Of a stretch of DNA of 36,830 nucleotides, positions 16,823-24,695 are shown one piece after another; the first letter of the stretch is position 1, and each line of letters starts with the position of its first letter. Location: assembly GCA_937868095.1 (NCBI GenBank), contig CALMLO010000061.1, positions 1-36,830 on the forward strand. The letters run 5' to 3'. The notes beneath the pieces were generated by a model. It worked only from the letters and a program-made list of their open reading frames with translations, was not told the DNA's origin and did no database searches. The position numbers and the translations under genes were made by a program. Source of the DNA: an uncultured Phycisphaerales bacterium (GTDB taxonomy: Bacteria; Planctomycetota; Phycisphaerae; Sedimentisphaerales; Anaerohalosphaeraceae).

Positions 16823-16904
16823 CACTTACCTCCTCATTCCAATAAAGTTCCTTTTGAATACAACGCTTCCCTTACACCTTATTTTTGCGATGAACGTAAA
16901 CCAA

Positions 16905-17624
16905 CTATTTTCCCCGCCGGTACAGCAGTCCGCCGACGGCAAGAAGCAGAATGGTCGCCGGTTCCGGAATCTCAGCAATCATCTCCAACGACGGCATACC
17001 GCTGTACAAATCCCGATCAAAACGAGAAATGTTGGCCGGCAAACAGGCATCAAAATCCCACACGGCCCGGAAATCAAGCATCCGCAGCAGCGAGCCGTCT
17101 TTCAATTCGCCGCCCGTAATTGCATAATGCGTGTAGCCGTAGAAATGATTATCATAATCCCCTGTCTCGGACACCAGCCAGACCCCCTCCTCATCATTCA
17201 TCACAGCCGTCAGCAGAACCACCCCTTCCGGATTTGTCGTCGGATTCACAATCTCCTCAGCGGTTTGTTTGTCGGTCAGCGTCGAGGCAACAATCGTCAG
17301 CGTCGCGTCTGAATTGGTAAAAAAAGCATGCGCCCTTTGACCGGATGAATTTTTATAGTACAGGTCGCTGGGTGTTACGATAATCTTACCCGTGAAGGAG
17401 TAGTCCCAGCCGCCTCCGGCTATATGAAGACTTCCTATATCAATGGTCACTTCGCTGCTGCCGGCTGTTGTGAACAATTGAAACTGCTGAGCGGCGTTGT
17501 CAAAAAAATAACACTCGCCCAAATCCAAATCCACAGCATCAACGTACTTCAAACCAGCAGAGGTAATCGAAGAAATGATTAATACAGCCACCCACCCTCT
17601 CTCCAACACTTTCCTCATATCCAT
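16905..17624 (-). CDS. PEP-CTERM sorting domain protein B
   Basis: This is 239 residues from ATG 17624 (GGAGGA about 7 nt upstream); the frame is open to 17726 without support. It has a signal peptide of about 23 residues, then a beta-rich body starting LKYVDAVDLDLGECYFF. The C-terminus is IPEPATILLLAVGGLLYRRG plus K, a PEP-CTERM anchor of a different flavour from that of proteins A and C. The body is nearly identical to protein C. Expected to be exported, cleaved by exosortase and surface-associated. Body function is unknown. Confidence 0.85.
   Translation of the reverse strand: MDMRKVLERGWVAVLIISSITSAGLKYVDAVDLDLGECYFFDNAAQQFQLFTTAGSSEVTIDIGSLHIAGGGWDYSFTGKIIVTPSDLYYKNSSGQRAHAFFTNSDATLTIVASTLTDKQTAEEIVNPTTNPEGVVLLTAVMNDEEGVWLVSETGDYDNHFYGYTHYAITGGELKDGSLLRMLDFRAVWDFDACLPANISRFDRDLYSGMPSLEMIAEIPEPATILLLAVGGLLYRRGK
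17037..17458. repeat. Identical 422-bp tract, copy in PEP-CTERM gene B
   Basis: By eye this is identical to 18469-18890 (offset 1432). Both flanks keep similarity but show scattered substitutions, for example C/T at 17036 and 17459. A perfect core between diverged edges is the pattern of gene conversion or a recent unequal exchange. Confidence 0.85.
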
Positions 17625-17722
17625 CTTTCCATCCTCCACGGCACTGTTTTGCTTCCGTTTCCGGAAGCCCTCTACCTCATCTTTCCACCAACGCGATATT
17701 ATGACCGACAGAAAGAAAGAAA

Positions 17723-17995
17723 TCAAGAAAAAAATCTAAAAGCGAAAAATTTTTCTCTTGTTTTTGGATATTGTGTATAGAGATAGGCAACATAGACCTC
17801 CGCCGTGTTAATCAGACTATTTTGGTCCACATCATACAAATCGTAATATTTTTGGAAATTTTCTTCTTGAGAGGTCTCCAAATTCCCGCCGTAAAAACAG
17901 GAAACGGAGTGAACATCGGCTATGTTCGTTATTTTATCAAGATTGGCATAGCCCGCCTGATACGACCAGGATTTCGTTTCTGCAGGGCCAAGCAA
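17723..17995 (-). pseudogene. C-terminal remnant with EF-hand/dockerin-like motif
   Basis: This is a 90-codon open frame beginning at a TTG with an in-frame stop a few codons upstream and no signal peptide or ribosome site. Near its end it reads DLYDVDQNSLINTAEVYVAY, which resembles one calcium-binding loop (D-x-D-x-N-x-x-I-x-x-x-E) of dockerin or EF-hand type. It is probably the 3' end of a larger secreted protein gene that lost its front. It ends just upstream of PEP-CTERM gene B. Confidence 0.45.
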
Positions 17996-18258
17996 TCCGC
18001 ATTAATGGGTCGCCAATCACCACTTCTGCCCAGTTCAAGAAGGGGGGCGGCTGTCAATAAAGGTAAGCCGAAACAGTGGTTGACAAGGTCGTCGGGGTCG
18101 TCGGCCGCTCTGCTACTGAGGCCGTCCTGCTGCTCCGCACCGGCCAGGCAGCCGGCGGATAATCTACAATTTTTTTATAACGTACAATATTTTTTTTATT
18201 TTGCGCGGGTATGCATCAGACGCAGGGAGATGTGTTCTGCTGATGGAGTAAGGCATTT
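17996..18258. other. Intergenic stretch between dockerin-like remnant and terminator
   Basis: No supported gene is seen. The right part (about 18190-18258) resembles the DNA beyond the terminator at 16061, sharing pieces such as CAGAACA and GGCATTTAAAAA on the appropriate strands. The duplicated block therefore extends a little past the terminator. Confidence 0.35.
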
Positions 18259-18292
18259 AAAAAAGCAAGGCCGTCTCAGACAAGACGGCCCT
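18259..18292 (-). terminator. Intrinsic terminator of PEP-CTERM gene C
   Basis: On the minus strand an 8-bp stem (GGCCGTCT with AGACGGCC, 18269-18276 and 18283-18290) is followed by TTGCTTTTTTAAATG. It has the same stem core and the same post-hairpin sequence as the terminator at 16061-16097, so the two are copies. Confidence 0.85.
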
Positions 18293-18327
18293 GGATATCT
18301 CGCATCATGAGAAGAAGACGACTGCTT

Positions 18328-19056
18328 TTAGGCCGCTTTCCGCATAGCAAAAACAAGCATACTGCTAAGGCCCAGCATGAGCATGGTTGCCGGTTCCGGA
18401 ATCTCAGCAATCAACTCCAACGACGGCATGCCGCTGTACAAATCCTGATCAAAACGAGAAATGTTGGTCGGCAAACAGGCATCAAAATCCCACACGGCCC
18501 GGAAATCAAGCATCCGCAGCAGCGAGCCGTCTTTCAATTCGCCGCCCGTAATTGCATAATGCGTGTAGCCGTAGAAATGATTATCATAATCCCCTGTCTC
18601 GGACACCAGCCAGACCCCCTCCTCATCATTCATCACAGCCGTCAGCAGAACCACCCCTTCCGGATTTGTCGTCGGATTCACAATCTCCTCAGCGGTTTGT
18701 TTGTCGGTCAGCGTCGAGGCAACAATCGTCAGCGTCGCGTCTGAATTGGTAAAAAAAGCATGCGCCCTTTGACCGGATGAATTTTTATAGTACAGGTCGC
18801 TGGGTGTTACGATAATCTTACCCGTGAAGGAGTAGTCCCAGCCGCCTCCGGCTATATGAAGACTTCCTATATCAATGGTCACTTCGCTGCCGCCGGCTGC
18901 TGTGAACAATCGAAACTGCTGAGCGGCGTTATCAAAAAAATAACACCCTCCCAAATCCAAATCAACAACATCAACATATTTCAAACCAGCAAAGGCAGCG
19001 GATGAAAATATGAATAGAATAATCCAGGTTTTTTGAACCGCTTTTTTACATTTCAT
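18328..19056 (-). CDS. PEP-CTERM sorting domain protein C, chimeric paralogue
   Basis: This is 242 residues. AAGGAG about 8 nt upstream supports ATG 19056. The signal peptide (KKAVQKTWIILFIFSSAAFA) differs from that of protein B. The mature body matches protein B with only about eight substitutions (for example MIAE/LIAE, ANIS/TNIS, FDRD/FDQD). The last ~24 residues, IPEPATMLMLGLSSMLVFAM then RKAA, instead match protein A, and so does the terminator after the gene. The gene is thus a mosaic of B (body) and A (anchor plus terminator). Likely exosortase-processed surface protein; function of the body unknown. Confidence 0.85.
   Translation of the reverse strand: MKCKKAVQKTWIILFIFSSAAFAGLKYVDVVDLDLGGCYFFDNAAQQFRLFTAAGGSEVTIDIGSLHIAGGGWDYSFTGKIIVTPSDLYYKNSSGQRAHAFFTNSDATLTIVASTLTDKQTAEEIVNPTTNPEGVVLLTAVMNDEEGVWLVSETGDYDNHFYGYTHYAITGGELKDGSLLRMLDFRAVWDFDACLPTNISRFDQDLYSGMPSLELIAEIPEPATMLMLGLSSMLVFAMRKAA
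18469..18890. repeat. Identical 422-bp tract, copy in PEP-CTERM gene C
   Basis: Partner of 17037-17458; identical by eye, with the first differences at 18468 and 18891. Confidence 0.85.
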
Positions 19057-19499
19057 TTTTTCACTCCTTATCTATGGTACTGTTTATTTCCGGCCGTGCT
19101 CAAAGACTTTTATGGTGAACTCTGCAGTCTTGTCAAAGGCGCGTGTTCTTATGAGGAATCCGCAGGGGGACAAAAGTGAGAACGAACAGAAAAGGTGACT
19201 TGAAAAGGAAGGGGTTTGCCGCCATCACCAACTTCTCCTCAACAAGAATTCAACTTTCCGTCTCTTTCCTGTCGTACAGACCCATACGATTAAGTATAGG
19301 CCTCCTCCATTCTTCTAACGAACAGAGTAACATTTTTTTTGAAAAAAGCAAGTTAAAAAAATAATTTTTTTACAAGATATTGCCTATCTGTTAGAAGGGA
19401 AAAGTTCATTTGAAAAATCTTTTCCGTTTCTGCTCATTTGAGCATATAATCCAAGTGGAATTGAAACAGCAAAACCAATATGGATATAGTGGATACAAT
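19057..19499. other. Divergent intergenic region upstream of the PilT-type gene
   Basis: This separates a minus-strand PEP-CTERM gene from the plus-strand ATPase gene and should hold promoters for both. The part 19330-19375 is very A/T-rich, with runs of T and A that can pair. A 62-codon frame at 19176 has no ribosome site and is not considered real. No operator is recognised. Confidence 0.35.
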
Positions 19500-20657
19500 A
19501 TGGCGCTGAAAGAATCCCCCTATTCTCCCGATGCCAAGGTCTATCCGGCAGGCGAGGGCAATTTTCTGAGTATTAACGACATGCTGGCCTATTTTGAAAA
19601 AATGGGGGCCATGCGGGTTTCCGACCTTCATATCAAAGTGGGTACGCCGCCCTGCTATCGGATTGACGGGGATCTTGTTCGGCTCAAAGGCGGCATTGTA
19701 ACGGAGGAAATCGTTGAGCAATTGGTCTATCCGCTGCTGGGGCCTAAAAATATTGAAGCCCTCCAGCGTGATACGGCGGTGGACTGCTCCTATCGCTACG
19801 GGACGCTGCAATTCCGGCTCAATGCCTTTCTGGACAACGACGGGCTGGCGGTGGCTATCCGCGCGCTGGGGACCGAGATTCCCAAACCGGAACATATCGG
19901 CTTTCCCAATACCGCCTGGAAAGATATTGTCCGCCGCAAACAGGGGCTTGTTCTCTTTACCGGCATCACCGGTGCAGGCAAAAGCACGACGATTGCCTCC
20001 CTCGTCGAACGCATCAACGAAGACCGTGCCTGCCGAATCATCACGCTGGAGGACCCGATTGAATACATTTTCAGCCAGAAAAACTCGATGATTTCGCAGC
20101 GGGAAGTAGGACGCGATGTTGATACCTTCGCCCATGGTCTTCGTTCCATGATGCGGGAAGACCCGGATATCATCTTCGTGGGGGAAATGCGCGATGCGGA
20201 AACGGTCGCGCTGGTCCTGACGGCCGCCGAAACAGGCCATTTGGTCTTTTCCACGCTGCATACACGTGATGTGGCGGGCACCATCACCCGAATCCTTGAT
20301 TTCTTTCCGGAGGGCCGCCAGGAGGAAGTCCGCAACCAGATGTCGCTGGGGCTGCGCTACATCATCAGCCAGAAACTCATCCCCCGCAAAGACGGCAAGG
20401 GCCGCGTAGCCGTGATGGAAATTCTCAACAGCAATTATGCCGTCGCCAACCTCATCCGAAAGAATAAAATTGAGCAGATTTATTCCCAGATGCAGGTCAA
20501 GACCAAAGACGCCGCCGACGAAAAAATGATTACCTTTGAAAGCCATCTGGCCATCCTTGTCAAACAAGGGGTAATCAGTCTCCAGGAGGCCCAAAAATGG
20601 GCCAACGACCTGAAGAGCTTTCAGGATGCGATGAAAAGCGAGGCCACGATGCCCTGA
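19500..20657 (+). CDS. pilT: PilT/PilU-type twitching ATPase
   Basis: This is 385 residues from ATG 19500. A TTG start at 19410 with AAGGGA upstream would add 30 poorly fitting residues but cannot be excluded. Seen in order: an N-terminal domain with VSDLHIKVGTPPCYRIDGDL; Walker A GITGAGKST (about 155-163); an Asp box with ITLEDPIEYIF; Walker B DPDIIFVGEMRD (221-232); the His box GHLVFSTLHT; and late NLIRKNKIEQIYSQMQ, close to the conserved PilT retraction motif AIRNLIRE-x-KI-x-QIYS. The family is a cytoplasmic hexameric motor that depolymerises type IV pili. No other pilus gene is nearby, so whether it is PilT or PilU is open. Confidence 0.9.
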   Translation: MALKESPYSPDAKVYPAGEGNFLSINDMLAYFEKMGAMRVSDLHIKVGTPPCYRIDGDLVRLKGGIVTEEIVEQLVYPLLGPKNIEALQRDTAVDCSYRYGTLQFRLNAFLDNDGLAVAIRALGTEIPKPEHIGFPNTAWKDIVRRKQGLVLFTGITGAGKSTTIASLVERINEDRACRIITLEDPIEYIFSQKNSMISQREVGRDVDTFAHGLRSMMREDPDIIFVGEMRDAETVALVLTAAETGHLVFSTLHTRDVAGTITRILDFFPEGRQEEVRNQMSLGLRYIISQKLIPRKDGKGRVAVMEILNSNYAVANLIRKNKIEQIYSQMQVKTKDAADEKMITFESHLAILVKQGVISLQEAQKWANDLKSFQDAMKSEATMP

Positions 20658-20791
20658 CCTTCCCCCGCCGAGAGGGCATACAGCCCTGAACGGGCGCAGA
20701 TGCCGCAGGCCCTCTTATCCCTCGCGGGCTTGCTCTGTTTCAAGAACATTCAGCAGCAGCGATAAAACCGCCTAAAATGGGTGTGTTTTTT

Positions 20792-22456
20792 TTAAGGATT
20801 TGCCGGCGATTCAGGCGATTTTGTTTCGGGCCCCTGCGGCAGGCAGAGCGGTATTGTCAGCGAGAATACGGAGCCCTTGCCCACTTCGCTTTCCACCTCA
20901 ATCGTGCCGGCCAGCAATTCGGCCAGCTGTCTGCATATCGCCAGCCCCAGGCCGGTTCCCGGCTCCTTGCGTGTCAGCGAGCCGTCCACCTGACGGAACT
21001 TCTCAAAAATCTTTTCCTGCTCTTCTTTGGGGATGCCCGGGCCGGTATCCGCTACTGAAATCCGCACCGTCCGCTCGTCCAGGCGAAAGGCCCGAATCTG
21101 GATTCGCCCTTCTTCCGGCGTAAACTTGACCGCATTGCTCAGCAGGTTGTAAAGAATCTGCTGCACCTTGCCCGGGTCTGTCTGGACGAGGGGAAGATTC
21201 TCCTCCATCTCCAGCCGCACCTTCAGCCGCTTCTGCTCCGTCAAGGGAGAAAAGAACGCCGCCAATCCCTCGCACAGTTCGGAAATGCTCATTTTCTCCA
21301 CGCGGAGCACCATCCTGCCCGATTCCGCCTTGGCCAAATCGAGCAGGTCATTAATCAGGTTCAGCAGAGAGCGTCCGCTGATGAGGATATTTTCGGCCCA
21401 GCGCCGACACTTCTCCGGATCTGCGGCGGGCTTTTCATAGAGCAGCTGAGCAAAACCGAGAATCGCATTCAGGGGCGTGCGGAACTCATGAGAGATATTC
21501 GCCAGAAATTCGCTTTTGAGTTTATTGGCTTTGTAAAGTTCGATGTTTTTTTCCGACAGTTGAGCAATCTTGGCATCCAGCTGGCGGTTGGCCTCCTGGA
21601 GTTTCCGCTGCGACTCGAGCAGACGGTCCAGCATGTGATTGAACGCATCGGAGAGCCGTTCAAATTCATCGCCGGTTTTGATGGCGCTGCGAATCTCCAG
21701 ATTGCCTTCGGCAATATTGTTCACCAGCCCGCGCAACTGACGGACCGGCCGGAGAATCACGCGCTGGGTAATCATATAAAACGCAATCACAGCACCCGTG
21801 GCGGCAATCAAGCCGGCAAAAATCACACACAGCCGATTCATCAGCGCCGTGCGGGCCATCTCCCGCGGAAAGGTGCGAACCACCAGCACGCCGACCTGCT
21901 GATTGGGGTTGAACGGGACCGCCGAGCCCTCTTTGGAATGGCACTGCAAACAGGTATCCTTGGCGCGAACCAGACGAAGATACAGATTGCGGGCGGGTCG
22001 GTTTTCTTCATCGTACCAGGCGGTATCCTCCGCCTGCTCATCCTCCATCATTTCCGCCAGTTTCCTGCGCTGCGTTTCGGTCAAAGCCGCCAGCGGAGAA
22101 GAAGTCTGGTTCGTCTGGTCCGTCTGGTCCAGTCGAAGCCATCGCACTACATAGTGATTCGGATCGGCCGGGCTGCCCAGTTCCGTCAGCAAAGGCCGGC
22201 CTCCCTCGCGTGCGGAAATCAAATGAAAATGCCGCTCAAAAATCAACTCCGTAACAGCCCGCCCCGCATCCAGAACGCTTTTTTCCGTCAGTTTGCCCAT
22301 CCAGAAATAGGGAATGGACAGGGCCAGCAAAAGCGTCAGCAGCATCGCTCCTCCGAACAGAAGCCGGCACTTTTCCGCCAGCGACAGTGAGCCAAGCCGA
22401 ACCAGATTCACTGCTCCGGCCGCCCCCCGGTACAGCGATGTGAGCAATCGCTTCAT
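20792..22456 (-). CDS. Sensor histidine kinase with periplasmic c-type heme motif
   Basis: This is 554 residues. A transmembrane helix at ~32-52 is followed by a periplasmic domain (~53-205) with CLQCH at 169-173, a covalent heme attachment motif in the context of a Tll0287-like/DUF3365 domain, suggesting redox or gas-ligand sensing. A second helix (~209-229), a HAMP-like segment (~235-285) and a coiled coil follow. HisKA has the phosphoacceptor His323 in SHEFRTPLN, and HATPase_c has QILYNLLSNAVKFTPE, VADTGPGI and GTGLGLAI. There is no receiver domain and no response regulator gene next to it. A 9-bp triplication gives DQTDQTNQT at residues 110-118. It starts 6 bp after aspS and is probably expressed from the same transcript. 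Confidence 0.9.
   Translation of the reverse strand: MKRLLTSLYRGAAGAVNLVRLGSLSLAEKCRLLFGGAMLLTLLLALSIPYFWMGKLTEKSVLDAGRAVTELIFERHFHLISAREGGRPLLTELGSPADPNHYVVRWLRLDQTDQTNQTSSPLAALTETQRRKLAEMMEDEQAEDTAWYDEENRPARNLYLRLVRAKDTCLQCHSKEGSAVPFNPNQQVGVLVVRTFPREMARTALMNRLCVIFAGLIAATGAVIAFYMITQRVILRPVRQLRGLVNNIAEGNLEIRSAIKTGDEFERLSDAFNHMLDRLLESQRKLQEANRQLDAKIAQLSEKNIELYKANKLKSEFLANISHEFRTPLNAILGFAQLLYEKPAADPEKCRRWAENILISGRSLLNLINDLLDLAKAESGRMVLRVEKMSISELCEGLAAFFSPLTEQKRLKVRLEMEENLPLVQTDPGKVQQILYNLLSNAVKFTPEEGRIQIRAFRLDERTVRISVADTGPGIPKEEQEKIFEKFRQVDGSLTRKEPGTGLGLAICRQLAELLAGTIEVESEVGKGSVFSLTIPLCLPQGPETKSPESPANP
22104..22130. repeat. Three tandem 9-bp units inside the kinase sensor domain
   Basis: GTCTGGTTC is followed by GTCTGGTCC twice. 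On the coding strand this gives three Asp/Asn-Gln-Thr triplets in a loop of the periplasmic domain. It could vary in copy number by slippage without breaking the frame. Confidence 0.7.
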
Positions 22457-22462
22457 CTCCGG

Positions 22463-24283
22463 TTATGATTCCGTCTGATGTTTCTGCCCCCGCTGGGGTT
22501 TCAGGATGCGCAGATTCAGTTCCTGCAGCTGGGAGGGGTCCACCTCGCTGGGCGCTCCTGTCAGCAGGCACTGGCCCTTCTGCGTCTTTGGAAAGGCAAT
22601 CACGTCGCGGATGTTGTCGGTGCCGGTCAGCAGCATCACCAGCCGATCGACCCCAAAGGCAATGCCTCCGTGGGGCGGGGCGCCATACTCAAGGGCCTTC
22701 AGGAAAAATCCGAAGCGCTCCTGGGCCTGCTGACGGCTGATTTTGAGCAAATCAAACACCTTCGCCTGAACAGCGGGATTGTGAATACGAATCGAACCGC
22801 CGCCAATCTCCGAGCCGTTCACCACCAGGTCATAGGCCTGCGAACGAATATGAGCCGGCTCGCTGTCCAGTTTCTCGAGGTCTTCCGGCACCGGCGCCGT
22901 AAACGGATGATGCACCGAATCGAACCGGTTTTCCTCTTCATTCCACTCAAACAGCGGAAAATCCACCACCCAGGTAAAACGAAATTCATTTTCCCGTATC
23001 AGGCCGAGTTCTCTGCCCAGCCGCAGCCGCAGGGCAGCCAGTACCTTATTGACAACGGACGGCTTATCGGCCACCATCAGGATTAAATCATCCGGCCCGG
23101 CGTCAAAGCGGCTGATGAGTTCGTGCTGCTGCTGGGGCGTAAAAAACTTAACCAAATTGCTCTTCAGTTCCACACCCTGTCCCGATTCAGCGGCAGCGGT
23201 CTTAAACCACGCCAGCCCTTTTGCGCCCAGTTCGGCTGCAAAATCCGTCAGGGTCTTTTCGATATCGCTTCGGGAATACCTGCCGCCGCCCGGCGCACAA
23301 AGCCCCTTGACGATGCCGCCCTTGTGCACCGCCTCCGAAAAAACCTTAAACGCGGACGCCGCTGCGATATCGCTGATATCCTTCAATTTCATTTCAAACC
23401 GCAAATCCGGCCGGTCGATGCCGTACTCCGCCATCGCCTGCTCATATTTCATCCGCGGAATCGGCAGCGGCACATCCACATCCAGAATCGTCTTAAAAAT
23501 CTCCGCAATCAGCCGCTCGTTGAGCGTTATCACATCGTCGGCGGATGCGAAACTCATCTCCACATCAATCTGCGTGAACTCCGCCTGCCTGTCCGCCCGC
23601 GGGTCTTCATCGCGGAAACACCGCACAATTTGAAAATAGCGTTCACAGCCGGACGCCATCAATATCTGCTTAAACAGCTGCGGCGACTGCGGCAGGGCAT
23701 AAAACATCCCCTTGCACAGCCGGCTGGGCACCAGAAAATCCCGCGCCCCTTCCGGCGTGCTCTTGGCCAGCATCGGCGTTTCGATTTCCCAGAATCCGTG
23801 CCGATCAAAATAGTCCCGCACCAGTTTGGTCGTGCGATGACGGACCTCCAGCCGATGCTGCATCGCCCGCCGGCGCAAGTCAATATAGCGATACTCCAGC
23901 CGAAGTTCCTCGTTGACCTGCTCAGCATTGTCGAGGTCAAAGGGAGGGGTCTTGGCCGTGTTCAGAATTGTCAGCCGATGAACAATCACTTCAATCTCGC
24001 CGGTTGCCAGTTTGGGGTTTTCCAGCCCTTCGCCGCGCGGACGCACCTTTCCCTCGCAGGCAATCACCCACTCGCACCGGAGACCGCGGGCCAGACGATG
24101 GCTTTCGGCATCGCACTCCGGGTCAAACACAACCTGAACCAGACCGCTGCGGTCCCGCAAATCCACAAACACCAGATTGCCATGGTCACGATAGGAATTG
24201 ACCCATCCGCATAAAGATACTTCCTGTCCGATCTGTTCCCGACCCAGTTGTCCGCAACAATGTGTTCGTTTCAAGCTGTTCAC
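22463..24283 (-). CDS. aspS: Aspartyl-tRNA synthetase
   Basis: This is 606 residues, the normal bacterial length. The enzyme charges tRNA-Asp (or both tRNA-Asp and tRNA-Asn in the non-discriminating type) in the cytoplasm. Domains in order: an anticodon-binding OB fold (VSLCGWVNSYRDHGNLVFVD); class II motif 2 region with FRDEDPRADRQAEFTQID; a bacterial GAD insertion domain in the middle (~290-420); and motif 3 GIAFGVDRLVMLLTG near the C-terminus. Whether it is discriminating cannot be told by eye. ATG 24283 follows a weak AAGG-type site. A histidine kinase gene follows after 6 bp. Confidence 0.97.
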   Translation of the reverse strand: MNSLKRTHCCGQLGREQIGQEVSLCGWVNSYRDHGNLVFVDLRDRSGLVQVVFDPECDAESHRLARGLRCEWVIACEGKVRPRGEGLENPKLATGEIEVIVHRLTILNTAKTPPFDLDNAEQVNEELRLEYRYIDLRRRAMQHRLEVRHRTTKLVRDYFDRHGFWEIETPMLAKSTPEGARDFLVPSRLCKGMFYALPQSPQLFKQILMASGCERYFQIVRCFRDEDPRADRQAEFTQIDVEMSFASADDVITLNERLIAEIFKTILDVDVPLPIPRMKYEQAMAEYGIDRPDLRFEMKLKDISDIAAASAFKVFSEAVHKGGIVKGLCAPGGGRYSRSDIEKTLTDFAAELGAKGLAWFKTAAAESGQGVELKSNLVKFFTPQQQHELISRFDAGPDDLILMVADKPSVVNKVLAALRLRLGRELGLIRENEFRFTWVVDFPLFEWNEEENRFDSVHHPFTAPVPEDLEKLDSEPAHIRSQAYDLVVNGSEIGGGSIRIHNPAVQAKVFDLLKISRQQAQERFGFFLKALEYGAPPHGGIAFGVDRLVMLLTGTDNIRDVIAFPKTQKGQCLLTGAPSEVDPSQLQELNLRILKPQRGQKHQTES

Positions 24284-24695
24284 CTTTCCAAGAACGACAC
24301 GTTTTCTCTGCCGTTAAAATGGGCACAATAGCCCAAAATCTATCCCTCGTCAATCTCCTTTCCCGCAAAGTTTCGCCGTCTGCCGCTATGGCAAATAATC
24401 CTTTGGCTGTCAAATCCATTTGGAAAAAATTTCAAGGCAGGGCCGCTTTTTGCCGGCGGCGGCCTCTTTTGAAAAGAAAGGAAAAACTTTTCTTATCGGA
24501 CGGTAGTTCTTTTTACTATAACTCCTTAAAAAACCGTAGACTTATACTCTTATTCCCTGTAAAATAATCTCTGTAAAGTTTTTTGTTGGTCGCGTCATGG
24601 CCGCCAGGGCTTCCGTCCTCCGAGCGAAGACGCCAACTTAGGTGTTTCAGCGCAGAGTTCTAAGAAAGCAGCAGCCATTTTTTAAGGAGATAAAA
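24284..24695. other. Divergent promoter region between aspS and the TPS locus
   Basis: No gene is supported; a 101-codon frame at 24262 is antisense to the aspS start and not believable. The region is A/T-rich around 24480-24580. On the plus strand TGTAAAAT at about 24559 could be an extended -10 for the secretion genes, but no matching -35 is evident. AAGGAG at 24683-24688 is the ribosome site of the next gene. Confidence 0.35.

Noticed and set aside
19176..19364. 62-codon frame upstream of the PilT-type gene
   Set aside because: No ribosome site, low-complexity end, and it crosses an A/T-rich likely promoter.
19434..20594. 386-codon open frame antisense to the PilT-type gene
   Set aside because: It is a shadow of the GC-rich coding frame; no ribosome site, no family features, and the plus-strand product has all PilT motifs.
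23123..24214. 363-codon open frame antisense to aspS
   Set aside because: It lies wholly inside aspS, and its product is a His/Arg/Pro-rich reverse-frame sequence.
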